From: Bradyrhizobium iriomotense
GTDB lineage: Bacteria; Pseudomonadota; Alphaproteobacteria; Rhizobiales; Xanthobacteraceae
DNA: 64,000 nucleotides
Direction of reading: 5' to 3'
Assembly (NCBI RefSeq): GCF_018129405.1
Contig: NZ_JAFCLP010000023.1
Span: forward strand, 62,001 to 126,000
Part shown: piece after piece, positions 1-7,831 of the stretch
Layout of the letters: every line of letters begins with the position of its first letter
Numbering within the stretch: the first letter of the stretch is position 1
Position numbers and translations under genes: made by a program
Notes under the pieces: generated by a model
Databases searched by the model: none
The model's input: the letters and a program-made list of their open reading frames with translations, nothing else
What the model was told of the DNA's origin: nothing

Positions 1-839
1 GCAGCCGGCGGGTTCTCGATGGACACTTTGACGCGGATCGTGGAGCTCTTCGCGTCGATGGCCGGTGAAATCTCTCTGACCTCGCCCGCTGCTGCCACGC
101 TGGGATCGGAGACCAGCGCCAGCGTCACGCGGCGGCTGTCGGTCTGGCCAAGGAAGACGGATTCGTAGACCTCGAAGACGGCATCCCGCTCCCCGTCCTG
201 AGCAAGCGAGAACACGGGTTGGGCAGCCGGAACGACCTGGCCGACCTCGAGATTTCGGGCGGTAATGACGCCGTTGGCTTCAGCGCGCAGGACGGTATAT
301 CCAAACGCATCCCGCGAAGTGCCAAGCTGCGCCTCGGCCGCTTCCAGCACGCCCTCTGCGGTTCGCAGACCTTCCTGCGCCTGGTCGTAAACGGTCCGGG
401 TGGTGAAGCCGCTTGCGATCAGCGCTTTCTGCCGCTCGAATGTAGCCTTCGCCACGCGCAGCTGGGCTTCGGCGGAGGCCACTGCCGCGGTCGCAGCATC
501 GACATCGGCCTGTTGCTCGGCCGGATCGAGCCGGGCGAGGACGTCGCCCTTGTTGACATGAGCACCAACGTCCACGGTGCGAGCGATCACACGTCCGCTG
601 ACGCGGAACGAGAGGTCGGCACGGAAGCGCGCCTGGACCTCTCCCGTCAATGTGATGGAGGCTTGCCGGTCGCGCGGCTGCACGATCGTAGTCCGGACTA
701 GCGTTGCCCGTGTGGTCGTCTGCGCCGCGTGATCGTTGCAACCGGTCAGCGCAATGCTGACAAGCGCGGCCGCTGCGACGCACCTCGCTGCATGTGGCGT
801 TCGAAGAAGACGGATCGGATGGGGAGATCGGTTTGTCAT
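1..839 (-). CDS. RND efflux periplasmic adaptor (HlyD/AcrA family), 3' part outside window
   Basis: Membrane-fusion subunit that bridges an inner-membrane RND pump and an outer-membrane channel. About 279 residues are visible and the gene runs off the left edge. The N-terminus is a lipoprotein signal with lipobox LTGC at residues 31-34, so the mature protein should be lipid-anchored at Cys34. A barrel-sandwich hybrid half-motif follows (VGAHVNKGDVLARLDP), then an alanine/glutamate-rich hairpin and the second half (LRAEANGVITARNLEVGQVV). Its ATG overlaps the stop of the upstream kinase-like gene by four bases (ATGA), so the two are translationally coupled. The pump gene itself would lie to the left. 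The family is certain; the substrate is unknown. Confidence 0.9.
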   Translation of the reverse strand, partial: MTNRSPHPIRLLRTPHAARCVAAAALVSIALTGCNDHAAQTTTRATLVRTTIVQPRDRQASITLTGEVQARFRADLSFRVSGRVIARTVDVGAHVNKGDVLARLDPAEQQADVDAATAAVASAEAQLRVAKATFERQKALIASGFTTRTVYDQAQEGLRTAEGVLEAAEAQLGTSRDAFGYTVLRAEANGVITARNLEVGQVVPAAQPVFSLAQDGERDAVFEVYESVFLGQTDSRRVTLALVSDPSVAAAGEVREISPAIDAKSSTIRVKVSIENPPA

Positions 840-1705
840 GGCGCGTCCGTATGATGGGAAGGTGACAACAGCCCGCCAAGCGCATCGGCGGATTGGCGGG
901 GGACGACCATTTCGCGTTCTTGCTGGCGCAGTCGTCGCGCAAAGGGATCGGTCTCAACGGTGGGCCCGCGTTGATCGGCCGCTGCACTTGCCGTGAGCAC
1001 CGCTTCGTTCGAAGCAGTGGCTCTCGTGCGGCGCGGAGCTCTCATCTGGCGCGTTGCGATTGACCAGTTGGCGCCCCGTTCGCGCTCGGTCAGCGGGAAC
1101 GAGAGGACGATCGAGGTGAATTCGGCGCCGAAACCCTGCTCGATCCGGCCTCCGAGCGCCCGCGCGATATCCCTGGCAATTCGCAATTCGCGGTCGGACG
1201 TCTCCCGCGCGGGACGCGAGCCGTTGTCCAGGATCACGCAGTTCACCAGCGCGCCGGTGCGCGTCAGCTTGATCCTGATCTGCCCGGCCCGGTCGTCGAA
1301 ACAGGCGTGCCTTGCCCCGTGCATCACGAGCTCATGGACGATCAGCCCCAGATGCCAGCAGCGCTCCGGCTCAAGCGCGAGGGACTGGGTCGCGAATGCC
1401 AGTTGAATGTTCATCCGGTCCAGCAGCGCCCGGCGCATGCCACAGCCCAGCTTGCGAATGTAGGTCGCGGCGTGGATCAGCGTGTCGCCCGCGGGCATCG
1501 CCAGCGCACGATGCACGTCGGAGTAGCCATGCAGCAGCTCGACGACATCGCTGAGCGCGCTCTTGGCTTCCGTCCCGTCGACCCGAATGACGGCGGCGGA
1601 GACTAGGTCGATGGCGAAGGCGACACCGTTGGTCACCCTGTGATGGAGCTCGCGCAGCAGCACGCCTTCCTGCGAGCCGGACGGGGCTGAGCTCAAAACA
1701 GTCAT
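836..1705 (-). CDS. HWE/HisKA_2-type sensor kinase-like protein
   Basis: 289 residues without a transmembrane segment or recognisable sensor domain. The phospho-acceptor motif LRELHHRVTN lies at residues 17-26, typical of HWE/HisKA_2 kinases. An ATPase-like domain follows with HELVMHGARHA where the N-box (usually with Asn) should be, then a DNG motif (G1 box) and a late GGRIEQGFGAEF segment. The N-box asparagine that coordinates Mg-ATP appears to be lost, so catalytic activity is doubtful. About 75 C-terminal residues are Arg/Ala-rich and unlike the family. It is the first gene of the efflux operon, has a GAGGAG ribosome site just before its ATG, and overlaps the adaptor gene. A kinase-like protein fused into an efflux operon is unusual. 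Confidence 0.75.
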   Translation of the reverse strand: MTVLSSAPSGSQEGVLLRELHHRVTNGVAFAIDLVSAAVIRVDGTEAKSALSDVVELLHGYSDVHRALAMPAGDTLIHAATYIRKLGCGMRRALLDRMNIQLAFATQSLALEPERCWHLGLIVHELVMHGARHACFDDRAGQIRIKLTRTGALVNCVILDNGSRPARETSDRELRIARDIARALGGRIEQGFGAEFTSIVLSFPLTERERGANWSIATRQMRAPRRTRATASNEAVLTASAAADQRGPTVETDPFARRLRQQEREMVVPRQSADALGGLLSPSHHTDAP

Positions 1706-1818
1706 GACATTCTCCTCATTCGCCTCAGACCATCCGGGTCGAACCCCACATCCTTGGGACCCCGACCGTTAGGGAGCACTCGCCAAGCTCGCGAAACGTG
1801 CAGACCTGACGAATTAAT

Positions 1819-1837
1819 AAACTATACCGTATATTTT
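1819..1837. promoter_or_regulatory. Candidate TetR operator, copy 1
   Basis: Imperfect palindrome AAACTATAC-C-GTATATTTT with nine-base arms, eight of nine positions complementary, centred on C1828. It lies between the divergent efflux operon (start 1705) and the tetR gene (start 1916), where a local repressor should bind. A close relative of the site occurs at 4153-4171. The function is inferred from position, symmetry and recurrence. Confidence 0.6.
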
Positions 1838-1915
1838 CTTTTTGTTGCCTTTCTTCGCGAGCCATGTCAAGTGGGAAAGCGACGCGCACAGACTCGTGAT
1901 TTCGGAGGTCCAAGA

Positions 1916-2569
1916 ATGAAGAAGACGAAGCGAGGCAGACCGCCCAAGGATCTTGCCGGGGACGCGCAGGCGCGCATTCTCGACGCAGCCCAGCAGCTGT
2001 TTCTGGAGAAGGGCTACCGCAGCGCCAGCATCGACGACATTTCCGAGCTCGCTCCCGCGAGCAAGCCGACGATCTACGCCCACTTCCCCGGCAAGGAAGC
2101 GTTGTTCGCGGCGGTGGTGGCCCGCACCATCGACGGCTTGACGGACTTCGAGGGCTTCTCGCCCGAGGGCCGCACCATCGAGGACAAATTGATGAGCCTC
2201 GGGACAGCCATCGTCGAGAGAGTGGTCGAGGAATCGCTCGGCATGGTGCGAGCGACCATCGCGGAATCGCAGCGGTTCCCCGAACTGAGCCGCAACGTTC
2301 ACGACGCCGCGCGCGATCGCTCCCTGGCCGCAGTATCCCAGCTGCTGGACGACGCCACGCAGAAACTCGCTCGCACCCCGAGGGGCCCTTTCAGCGCCAA
2401 GCGAAGCCGCGCTACCGCACAGATCTTTCTCGACCTCATTCTGCTGCCGATGCTGTTCCGGTCGCTCGTCGGCGAGACGCCGAAAGACCTGAAGAAGGAG
2501 CTTCCCGGCTTCGTGCGCGAGCGTGTCGGCTTTTTCCTGGCAGCCTGCGAGACGGACTGGTCGTACTAG
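1916..2569 (+). CDS. TetR/AcrR-family repressor next to RND operon
   Basis: 217 residues. The N-terminus is basic (KKTKRGRPPKD), followed by a classical TetR helix-turn-helix around residues 17-63 (ARILDAAQQLFLEKGY, then SIDDISELAPASKPTIYAHFPGKEALF split across the fold). The C-terminal ligand domain resembles the AefR/AcrR-like TetR_C type. The ATG at 1916 was chosen because GGAGG lies about 10 bases upstream and the family fold starts there; the longer open frame upstream crosses the operator. It is divergent from the efflux operon, which it probably represses. The order TetR / kinase-like / adaptor recalls the flavonoid-responsive frrA locus I know from Bradyrhizobium, but orthology is not verified. 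Confidence 0.9.
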   Translation: MKKTKRGRPPKDLAGDAQARILDAAQQLFLEKGYRSASIDDISELAPASKPTIYAHFPGKEALFAAVVARTIDGLTDFEGFSPEGRTIEDKLMSLGTAIVERVVEESLGMVRATIAESQRFPELSRNVHDAARDRSLAAVSQLLDDATQKLARTPRGPFSAKRSRATAQIFLDLILLPMLFRSLVGETPKDLKKELPGFVRERVGFFLAACETDWSY

Positions 2570-2606
2570 CTGTCCTCTTTGGACGATTGGCTCTGAAGCA
2601 TTCGCT

Positions 2607-3251
2607 TTAGCCGGCAGCCTTGAGCTGCACGGGAGCTGTCATCTCGGCCGGTTGCAGGAATGGCGTGCGACGCAAAGCGTCCGTACAAAATCTCAACATC
2701 TCGCCGAAGCTTGGCCGCAGCGTCGCAGCGCCGACCCGCGATGGATTGAGATGGACATCCATGGCTTCCAGCAGGCAGCAGGTCAGCGCCATCGGACTGC
2801 CGCCCTGCAGTTCGCCGCGTGCTTGCCCGGTGCCGATGATCGGTCGCACCAGCCCGCGGATCCTGTCGTGGTAGGCGAGAACGACCGTCCAGTTCTGCCG
2901 GACAGCCAGGGTTACCAGGTCTTGCAGTCGTCGATGCTTCGCCGGTCGAGCTTCATTGCAGTCGGCGATGGCTTTCAGGATTGCGGCCAGGCGCCGTAAC
3001 GCTGGTCCACTGCCGCCGGCCGCCTCAGCCGCCGCACCTACCGCCTCCTCGAGCACCTCCTCCACCACAGCCTCCTCGATAGCCCGCCTCGAGGGAAAGA
3101 ATCGATAGACGCTTGCCGAAGACATCGACAGACTCCGCGCGATGTCGGCGACGGTGGTCTTGTTGTGTCCCATCTCGCCATAGAGATGGATAGCGGCCTG
3201 CACGATCCTACGGCGGGCGCTTCTCGTTCGATCTTCAATCTGCTCGCGCAT
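2607..3251 (-). CDS. TetR-family transcriptional regulator (second)
   Basis: 214 residues. The TetR helix-turn-helix occupies about residues 12-58: RIVQAAIHLYGEMGHNKTT, then ADIARSLSMSSASVYRFFPS, followed by Ala/Glu-rich helix 4. The C-terminal domain differs from that of the first TetR protein and resembles the AcrR regulators with a TetR_C_7-like domain. It is the last gene of a short leftward run (small secreted protein, membrane protein, TetR), 10 bases behind the membrane protein gene. It faces the first tetR gene tail to tail. The ligand is unknown. It could regulate the divergent run that begins at 4188, which also carries the palindrome found at the first tetR gene. Confidence 0.85.
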   Translation of the reverse strand: MREQIEDRTRSARRRIVQAAIHLYGEMGHNKTTVADIARSLSMSSASVYRFFPSRRAIEEAVVEEVLEEAVGAAAEAAGGSGPALRRLAAILKAIADCNEARPAKHRRLQDLVTLAVRQNWTVVLAYHDRIRGLVRPIIGTGQARGELQGGSPMALTCCLLEAMDVHLNPSRVGAATLRPSFGEMLRFCTDALRRTPFLQPAEMTAPVQLKAAG

Positions 3252-3261
3252 AACGTCTCTC

Positions 3262-3699
3262 TCACTGCGCCGGAAGGTCCATCAGTTCGCGGCGGCAGGC
3301 TTCTCCGAAATCGCGCAATGGATCCATTTCCTCGATGAATTTGGGGAGATCGACGAATGTGCGATTTGGCGAAAGATACGTTTCGATGATCAAGTGCCCG
3401 GCTCTCTCGGCGGCCTGAACGACCTCGTTGCTCGATAAGATCCGCATGCGCCCGACCAGCGTGTAGAGGCTGACCAGTTGCGGGATTTCGGCCTGATCAT
3501 TGACCAGGGCGTCGGCATAGAGCCGCGATGCCTCCTCGATGAAGCTGTGGTACAATTGTTCGCGCTTCGAGAACGAGCGGGCATGATGAAGCTCGCGACG
3601 CCTTCGGCGTCCGCTAAACCATCCACTGACGATGGTCGAGACCGCGCCGATCGCAGAGCCGCCGAAGGCAGCCAAGGCCGGTATGTACATCGTGCTCAT
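3262..3699 (-). CDS. Small single-pass membrane protein, hypothetical
   Basis: 145 residues from the chosen ATG at 3699, which has an AGGAG ribosome site about 8 bases upstream. The frame is open further upstream but without a better start. Residues 1-25 form a hydrophobic N-terminal segment (YIPALAAFGGSAIGAVSTIV), followed by a basic stretch GRRRRREL and a soluble, mostly helical tail. The layout, with one membrane helix and a cytoplasmic helical domain containing many charged residues, is seen in unnamed proteobacterial proteins. No catalytic motif is visible. It sits 10 bases upstream of the second tetR gene, likely in one transcript. Confidence 0.7.
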   Translation of the reverse strand: MSTMYIPALAAFGGSAIGAVSTIVSGWFSGRRRRRELHHARSFSKREQLYHSFIEEASRLYADALVNDQAEIPQLVSLYTLVGRMRILSSNEVVQAAERAGHLIIETYLSPNRTFVDLPKFIEEMDPLRDFGEACRRELMDLPAQ

Positions 3700-3777
3700 A
3701 AGATCGCTCCTGTATCCTGTTGCAGTGCGGATGTGGTTCAGGGCAGCGCCGGGGCACATCAGCCGCAACGTCGCGCG

Positions 3778-4032
3778 TTATCTGCCCCTGACCGATCCGG
3801 TGGATGCCTGCTCGAAGACCGCTTTACACCCTTCGCTCAGATCCGACTTCCTGAGCCGCAGACAGGCTTCGACTCCCGACGGGTCGGGAATGTAGGCACT
3901 GCACAGACGAAAGGCGTCGGGCGTGCAGGCCGCCCGCTGCTCCGGTGTACCCCGGTTCTCCTGGGCAAAAGCTGCTGCGCTGCCAAGCGCGACTACGGCC
4001 GCTGCGAACAACGCCGCCATCAATTTCGTCAT
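3778..4032 (-). CDS. Small secreted cysteine-containing protein
   Basis: 84 residues with a clear Sec signal peptide (hydrophobic residues 5-22, probable cleavage after AFA near residue 22). The mature part has four cysteines in the pattern C-x7-C-x12-C-x11-C (AACTPDAFRLCSAY ... EACLRLRKSDLSEGCKAVF), suggesting two disulfides in the periplasm. Proteins of this length and cysteine spacing are frequent in Bradyrhizobium and lack a known role. It is the first gene of the leftward run toward the second tetR gene and is divergent from the small-gene run at 4188, sharing the control region with palindrome copy 2. Confidence 0.75.
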   Translation of the reverse strand: MTKLMAALFAAAVVALGSAAAFAQENRGTPEQRAACTPDAFRLCSAYIPDPSGVEACLRLRKSDLSEGCKAVFEQASTGSVRGR

Positions 4033-4152
4033 GTCAGATCCTTTCTCTGCTCGAGACTTCTGGTTGAACCTGGCGGAGCCTCGCCGCCTTGATCCTGCAC
4101 ACGCGCTTGTGACGCACTCGTCTTGACTCCGGCCATATCGCGTGATTTATAT

Positions 4153-4171
4153 GAACTATACGGTGTATTTT
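4153..4171. promoter_or_regulatory. Candidate TetR operator, copy 2
   Basis: On the minus strand this reads AAAATACAC-C-GTATAGTTC, aligning with copy 1 (1819-1837) over the whole element and sharing the central C and most arm positions. It lies between divergent genes starting at 4032 and 4188, with an AAGGAG ribosome site for the rightward gene just after it at 4175-4180. A repressor bound here would cover the rightward promoter. Confidence 0.55.
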
Positions 4172-4187
4172 ATTAAGGAGACGCGGA

Positions 4188-4388
4188 ATGTCAACACTGC
4201 TGTTCGCGTTGATGCGCGAAAATCCGTTGCCCGGCCTCGCCGCCGCATCGCTGAACGTCATTGTCGCCTTGTGCCTCGTGGCCCTGAGCGTGCTGCTTGG
4301 CATCACGATCGCGATGATCGCGTGGGCTCATACGCTCGCCACAGGCCAGACCAGCACCGTCCGGCTGGAGCGGAGGACGGTCGCATGA
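4188..4388 (+). CDS. Small inner-membrane protein
   Basis: 66 residues with one strong membrane helix at about residues 18-45 (AASLNVIVALCLVALSVLL). The short charged N-terminus (MRENP) and the basic tail (RLERRTV) suggest an N-out or N-in single-pass peptide. AAGGAG lies 7 bases before the ATG. It is the first gene of the run behind palindrome copy 2 and overlaps the next gene by ATGA, so both are coupled. No family was recognised. Its role in a run that ends in lipid and ketone enzymes is unclear. Confidence 0.6.
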   Translation: MSTLLFALMRENPLPGLAAASLNVIVALCLVALSVLLGITIAMIAWAHTLATGQTSTVRLERRTVA

Positions 4389-4540
4389 CACCGGCCCTGC
4401 TGATCGCCCGCGACTGCATCATCTACTGGGTCAACGTCTGGATCGCGCCGGTCGAATGCGTGTTCGACGTGATCGAGTCCGAGCTCGCGCGCAGAGGCGT
4501 TGCGCCAGACGAAGTCGACCGCCTCACGCGCACGGCGTGA
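4385..4540 (+). CDS. Small hypothetical protein, 51 residues
   Basis: The ATG overlaps the stop of the preceding gene by four bases, the strongest argument that it is translated. The N-terminal half is hydrophobic with a Trp-rich amphipathic stretch (IIYWVNVWIAPVECVF). The C-terminal half is charged (ELARRGVAPDEVDRL). It may be a peripheral membrane peptide acting with its coupled neighbour. No relative was recognised. Confidence 0.5.
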   Translation: MTPALLIARDCIIYWVNVWIAPVECVFDVIESELARRGVAPDEVDRLTRTA

Positions 4541-4550
4541 GGGAGCACCG

Positions 4551-4778
4551 GTGTCCGAGATGCTGAACTTCATCGAAGTCTTTGACGGGATGGAAGTGGA
4601 CCCGACCAGCGGCGAGGTCGTGTGGACCGGTGTGACCGGAACACGGACAGCGCTCCAGCGTGACGGACTCATGATCGATCCGAAGGCCGCAGCCTATTGT
4701 CCAACCGAATGGCTCGACGATCGTGGCTATCTCGACGCCGAGCGTGCGCGCCGGCATCCGCGCCCGTGGAGTATCTGA
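4551..4778 (+). CDS. Small hypothetical protein, 75 residues (GTG start)
   Basis: The chosen GTG at 4551 is preceded by GAGGGAG about 8 bases upstream, while the longer frame starts inside the preceding gene. The protein is soluble and acidic in its first half (MLNFIEVFDGMEVDP, TSGEVVWTGVTG) and ends in a basic Arg-His-Pro tail. It has no signal, membrane helix or known motif. It lies 10 bases after its upstream neighbour in the run of tiny genes. Confidence 0.45.
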   Translation: MSEMLNFIEVFDGMEVDPTSGEVVWTGVTGTRTALQRDGLMIDPKAAAYCPTEWLDDRGYLDAERARRHPRPWSI

Positions 4779-4818
4779 CGATGCGACAGAGCGATGCCGT
4801 TGTCGGGAGCCGCGTGCC

Positions 4819-5118
4819 GTGAGCCGACGATCCGTCATGTCAATGCACGCGAGCCGATCGAACGACACCGCCCTTCCCTTGTGCGGCTATTTTCTGTCGG
4901 TCGGCGGCGCCCTGCTCTGCTTGCTTTGGGCGATCGGTTGGGTGCTCCCGGCCCAACTGCCAAGCCGCTTCGCGGAGCCGGATCCTGCGCGGCCTCCGAT
5001 CCGCATCCATTCCGACGTGAAGGGGCCGGAGCGCGTCGTGATCGATACCAACCAGTCGCTGCCCACGCTCTCCGACAAGGAGATCTTTGTCGCTCACACG
5101 GCCCTCGCAGGCGATTGA
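4819..5118 (+). CDS. Small membrane-anchored protein
   Basis: 99 residues from a GTG at 4819 that has CGGGAG at good spacing; an in-frame ATG at 4837 (93 residues) is equally possible. One membrane helix lies at about residues 32-54 (YFLSVGGALLCLLWAIGWVLP). A periplasmic-looking tail follows with IRIHSDVKGPERVVIDT. I have seen tails of the type PxIRIHSxxKxPERIV in unnamed rhizobial proteins of about 90 residues. It is the fourth small gene in the run and is followed after 23 bases by the PepSY gene. Confidence 0.65.
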   Translation: MSRRSVMSMHASRSNDTALPLCGYFLSVGGALLCLLWAIGWVLPAQLPSRFAEPDPARPPIRIHSDVKGPERVVIDTNQSLPTLSDKEIFVAHTALAGD

Positions 5119-5141
5119 CCAACCAGACCGAGATTAATCCA

Positions 5142-5741
5142 ATGTCGAAGCAGCATTTGTTTGCCCTGATCATGTGGTCCGCCACGCTCTCCGCGACCGC
5201 CGCCATCGCTGACGTTCAAAAATCTGCAGATGCAGACAGCCGAAGCGCGAGCGCGCAAAGCCAGGCCGAAGAGGCCGCTATCCAACGCGTGCTCTCGGAA
5301 TTCCGCACCACGCGCGTCCCGCTCAGCCGGGCGATGGCGATCGCGGAACGTCTGCATGATGGCTCGAAGACCGCCGACATCAGCTTCGAGGTGGACGGCC
5401 CGCCCGTCTACCGCGTTCGCACGATCCGGAATGAGCACGTGTGGGAGAACGCCATCGACGCAAATACCGGAAGCATCACCGGGAAGGAGATGACGTCGTC
5501 GCTGAAGGAGCTCGATCGGGAAGACCTCGCTAAGATCCTTGCCATGAGATGGATCAAGCAAGAATTGTCGGATGCCGTGCAGGTCGCCGAGAAAGCGGCG
5601 GCCGGCAGCGCGCTGGCCGGTGGACTGATCCGACAGGACGGCAAACTCAACTTCGTGATCGTCGTCGCCTCCGGGGACCATTTGAAGGAGGTGCTGCTCG
5701 AGCCTCCCAAGGTCGGAAAGCAAGACACCAGTCGCCATTAA
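5142..5741 (+). CDS. Periplasmic PepSY-domain protein
   Basis: 199 residues. A Sec signal peptide covers about residues 1-23 (hydrophobic core, AIADVQ cleavage region). Two PepSY-like half repeats follow: one around residues 63-116 (LSRAMAIAERLHDGSKTADISF ... YRVRTI ... IDANTGSI, read in pieces) and a weaker one near 140-190. PepSY domains are thought to bind or inhibit proteases in the periplasm or to sense small molecules. The ATG at 5142 begins the signal peptide. It is followed 36 bases later by the patatin gene, so co-transcription is likely. Confidence 0.8.
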   Translation: MSKQHLFALIMWSATLSATAAIADVQKSADADSRSASAQSQAEEAAIQRVLSEFRTTRVPLSRAMAIAERLHDGSKTADISFEVDGPPVYRVRTIRNEHVWENAIDANTGSITGKEMTSSLKELDREDLAKILAMRWIKQELSDAVQVAEKAAAGSALAGGLIRQDGKLNFVIVVASGDHLKEVLLEPPKVGKQDTSRH

Positions 5742-5777
5742 CACGAGCATCCAATCAGCAATTCAAGAGCACTCGCC

Positions 5778-6950
5778 ATGAACTTCCAGCCCCGATCACA
5801 AATCTCATCCGCACAACGGCAGCTTCCCTTCGACTGCATCGCGCTGCTGTTGCAAGGCGGGGGTGCGCTTGGCGCGTACCAGGCGGGCGTGTACGAAGCC
5901 CTGGCCGATGCCAGCATTCATCCCGACTGGGTCGCCGGCATCTCGATTGGAGCCATCAATGCCGCAATCATCGCCGGCAACCCGCCCGAGTCTCGCGTTG
6001 ACCGCCTGCGCGATTTTTGGACCCAGGTCACCTCGACCGCGCCCTGGGATTGGTCCGGCAATCCTTTCCTGGATTGGACGCGGAGCGACAATACGCGCAA
6101 CCTCATCAACCAGATGAGCGCCGGTCTGGCGGCCACATGTGGCGCCACCGGATTCTTCTCAGCCCGTCCCGTTTTGCCTTGGCTGCAGCCAGGTGGAGCC
6201 AGCGATGCGACCAGCATCTATGACACGCGCGCGCTCAAGACCACGCTGGAGCGCCTGGTCGACTTCGATCGTATCAATGCCGGGCTGACGCGCTTCAGCG
6301 CCGGCGCAGTCAACGTCCGAACCGGAAATTTCGTCTATTTCGACAATACCACGCATACGATCCGGCCCGAGCACATCATGGCCAGCGGCGCGCTGCCGCC
6401 GGGCTTTCCGGCGGTGGAGATCGAGGGCGAGCACTATTGGGACGGCGGCCTCGTCTCAAACACACCGCTGCAATGGGTGATTGAATCTGATGCCCCGCAG
6501 GACATGCTCGCATTCCAGGTCGACCTCTGGAGCGCGCGCGGTCAACTTCCCCGCAACATGGCTGAGGTCGTCACGCGGCATAAGGAAATCCAGTATTCGA
6601 GCCGCACGCGCGCCAGCACCGACCAGTTCAAGCATGTGCAGCGCCTGCGGCGCGCACTCACGGATCTGCTCGGCCGGCTGCCCGACGATCTCAGTCAGCA
6701 TGAGGACGTGAGACTGCTCAGCACGGCTGTCTCGCGGAACGTCTACAGCATCGTCCATCTGATCTATCGCGCGCGCAATCACGAGGGGCATTCCAAGGAT
6801 TACGAGTTCTCGCGCCTATCGATGCAGGACCATTGGCAAGCCGGCTACCACGACGCACTGCGCACCCTCCGCCATCCCGAGGTGCTCGCTCGACCTTCGA
6901 GCCCCGACGGGGTCTTCACCTTCGATCTCGAACATGACGGCCGCGAGTAG
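5778..6950 (+). CDS. Patatin-like phospholipase with DUF3734-type C-terminus
   Basis: 390 residues. The oxyanion motif [14 protein letters not shown] is near residue 27-40, the nucleophile elbow G-x-S-x-G is [11 protein letters not shown] (Ser near residue 56), and the catalytic Asp motif is [11 protein letters not shown] near 221. Together these make a complete Ser-Asp dyad. The C-terminal about 120 residues match the DUF3734 arrangement seen in bacterial patatins. It should hydrolyse acyl esters of phospholipids or stored lipids in the cytoplasm. In this run it could release fatty acids or 3-hydroxyacyl units, while the next two genes act on acetoacetate and 3-hydroxybutyrate. Confidence 0.9.
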   Translation: MNFQPRSQISSAQRQLPFDCIALLLQGGGALGAYQAGVYEALADASIHPDWVAGISIGAINAAIIAGNPPESRVDRLRDFWTQVTSTAPWDWSGNPFLDWTRSDNTRNLINQMSAGLAATCGATGFFSARPVLPWLQPGGASDATSIYDTRALKTTLERLVDFDRINAGLTRFSAGAVNVRTGNFVYFDNTTHTIRPEHIMASGALPPGFPAVEIEGEHYWDGGLVSNTPLQWVIESDAPQDMLAFQVDLWSARGQLPRNMAEVVTRHKEIQYSSRTRASTDQFKHVQRLRRALTDLLGRLPDDLSQHEDVRLLSTAVSRNVYSIVHLIYRARNHEGHSKDYEFSRLSMQDHWQAGYHDALRTLRHPEVLARPSSPDGVFTFDLEHDGRE

Positions 6951-6979
6951 CCCGATCTCATCGCCTGGAGAGAACGCAA

Positions 6980-7771
6980 ATGCGCGAGACTGACGTGAAA
7001 CGACAGGCTTTTGCCATGCCGCTGACCAGCCCGGCCTATCCGCTCGGGCCATACCGGTTCGTCGATCGCGAATACCTCATCATCACCTATCGAACCGATC
7101 CGGACAGGCTTCGGGCCGTGGTTCCGGAACCGTTGGAGGTCGACCAGCGAGAAGCGCTGGTCAAATACGAGTTCATCCGCATGCCGGATTCGAATGGCTT
7201 TGGCGACTACACGGAGAGCGGACAGGTCATCCCCGTCTCCTTCCGTGGACGCAAGGGCAGCTACACACATTGCATGTTCCTCAACGACGAAGGACCCATT
7301 GCGGGTGGACGCGAGCTATGGGGCTTTCCGAAGAAGCTTGCGCAACCGATCCTGCGAACCGAGATCGACACGTTGATCGGCACGCTGGAATACGGCCCGC
7401 TCCGGGTCGCCACGGGGACAATGGGCTACAAGCACTGCGAGGCCGATCTGGCGAAGGTCAAAGCTGCGCTTAACGAGCCGAACTTCCTGCTCAAGATCAT
7501 CCCGCACGTCGACGGCAGCCCACGCATCTGCGAGCTCGTTCAATATCATCTCGAGGACATCGTGCTGAAAGGTGCATGGACCGGACCGGCGGCCCTGGCC
7601 CTCACGCCACACGCTTTGGCGCCGGTCGCCGAGTTGCCGGTCCTGGAGATCGTCTCAGCCGTCCACATCCGCGCCGACCTCACGCTCGGCCTCGGCACGG
7701 TGGTGCACGACTATCTGCAACAGCCGGCTCGCGGTTCGATTCGAGCCGGCGAGAAGGCTCTGGTTTTCTAA
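6980..7771 (+). CDS. adc: Acetoacetate decarboxylase
   Basis: 263 residues, the usual length for the family. It catalyses acetoacetate to acetone and CO2 through a Schiff base. The active-site signature [12 protein letters not shown] is near residues 109-120, the second Lys being the probable Schiff-base residue with its pKa-lowering Lys neighbour. The N-terminal part [15 protein letters not shown] is also typical. It lies 29 bases after the patatin gene and 60 bases before a 3-hydroxybutyrate dehydrogenase-like gene, an arrangement known from several Bradyrhizobium and Burkholderia genomes. It probably removes acetoacetate made during 3-hydroxybutyrate turnover. Confidence 0.93.
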   Translation: MRETDVKRQAFAMPLTSPAYPLGPYRFVDREYLIITYRTDPDRLRAVVPEPLEVDQREALVKYEFIRMPDSNGFGDYTESGQVIPVSFRGRKGSYTHCMFLNDEGPIAGGRELWGFPKKLAQPILRTEIDTLIGTLEYGPLRVATGTMGYKHCEADLAKVKAALNEPNFLLKIIPHVDGSPRICELVQYHLEDIVLKGAWTGPAALALTPHALAPVAELPVLEIVSAVHIRADLTLGLGTVVHDYLQQPARGSIRAGEKALVF

Positions 7772-7831
7772 GTCAAAATGCGCGCCGCGCAGCTCGGTTC
7801 TGATTGGTATGTTACAAGGAAAGTGTACGAG

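Noticed and set aside
280-987. Leftward frame of 235 codons over the efflux adaptor
   Set aside because: Arg/Pro-rich wrong-frame translation; the adjacent frame gives a complete lipoprotein signal and barrel-sandwich motifs.
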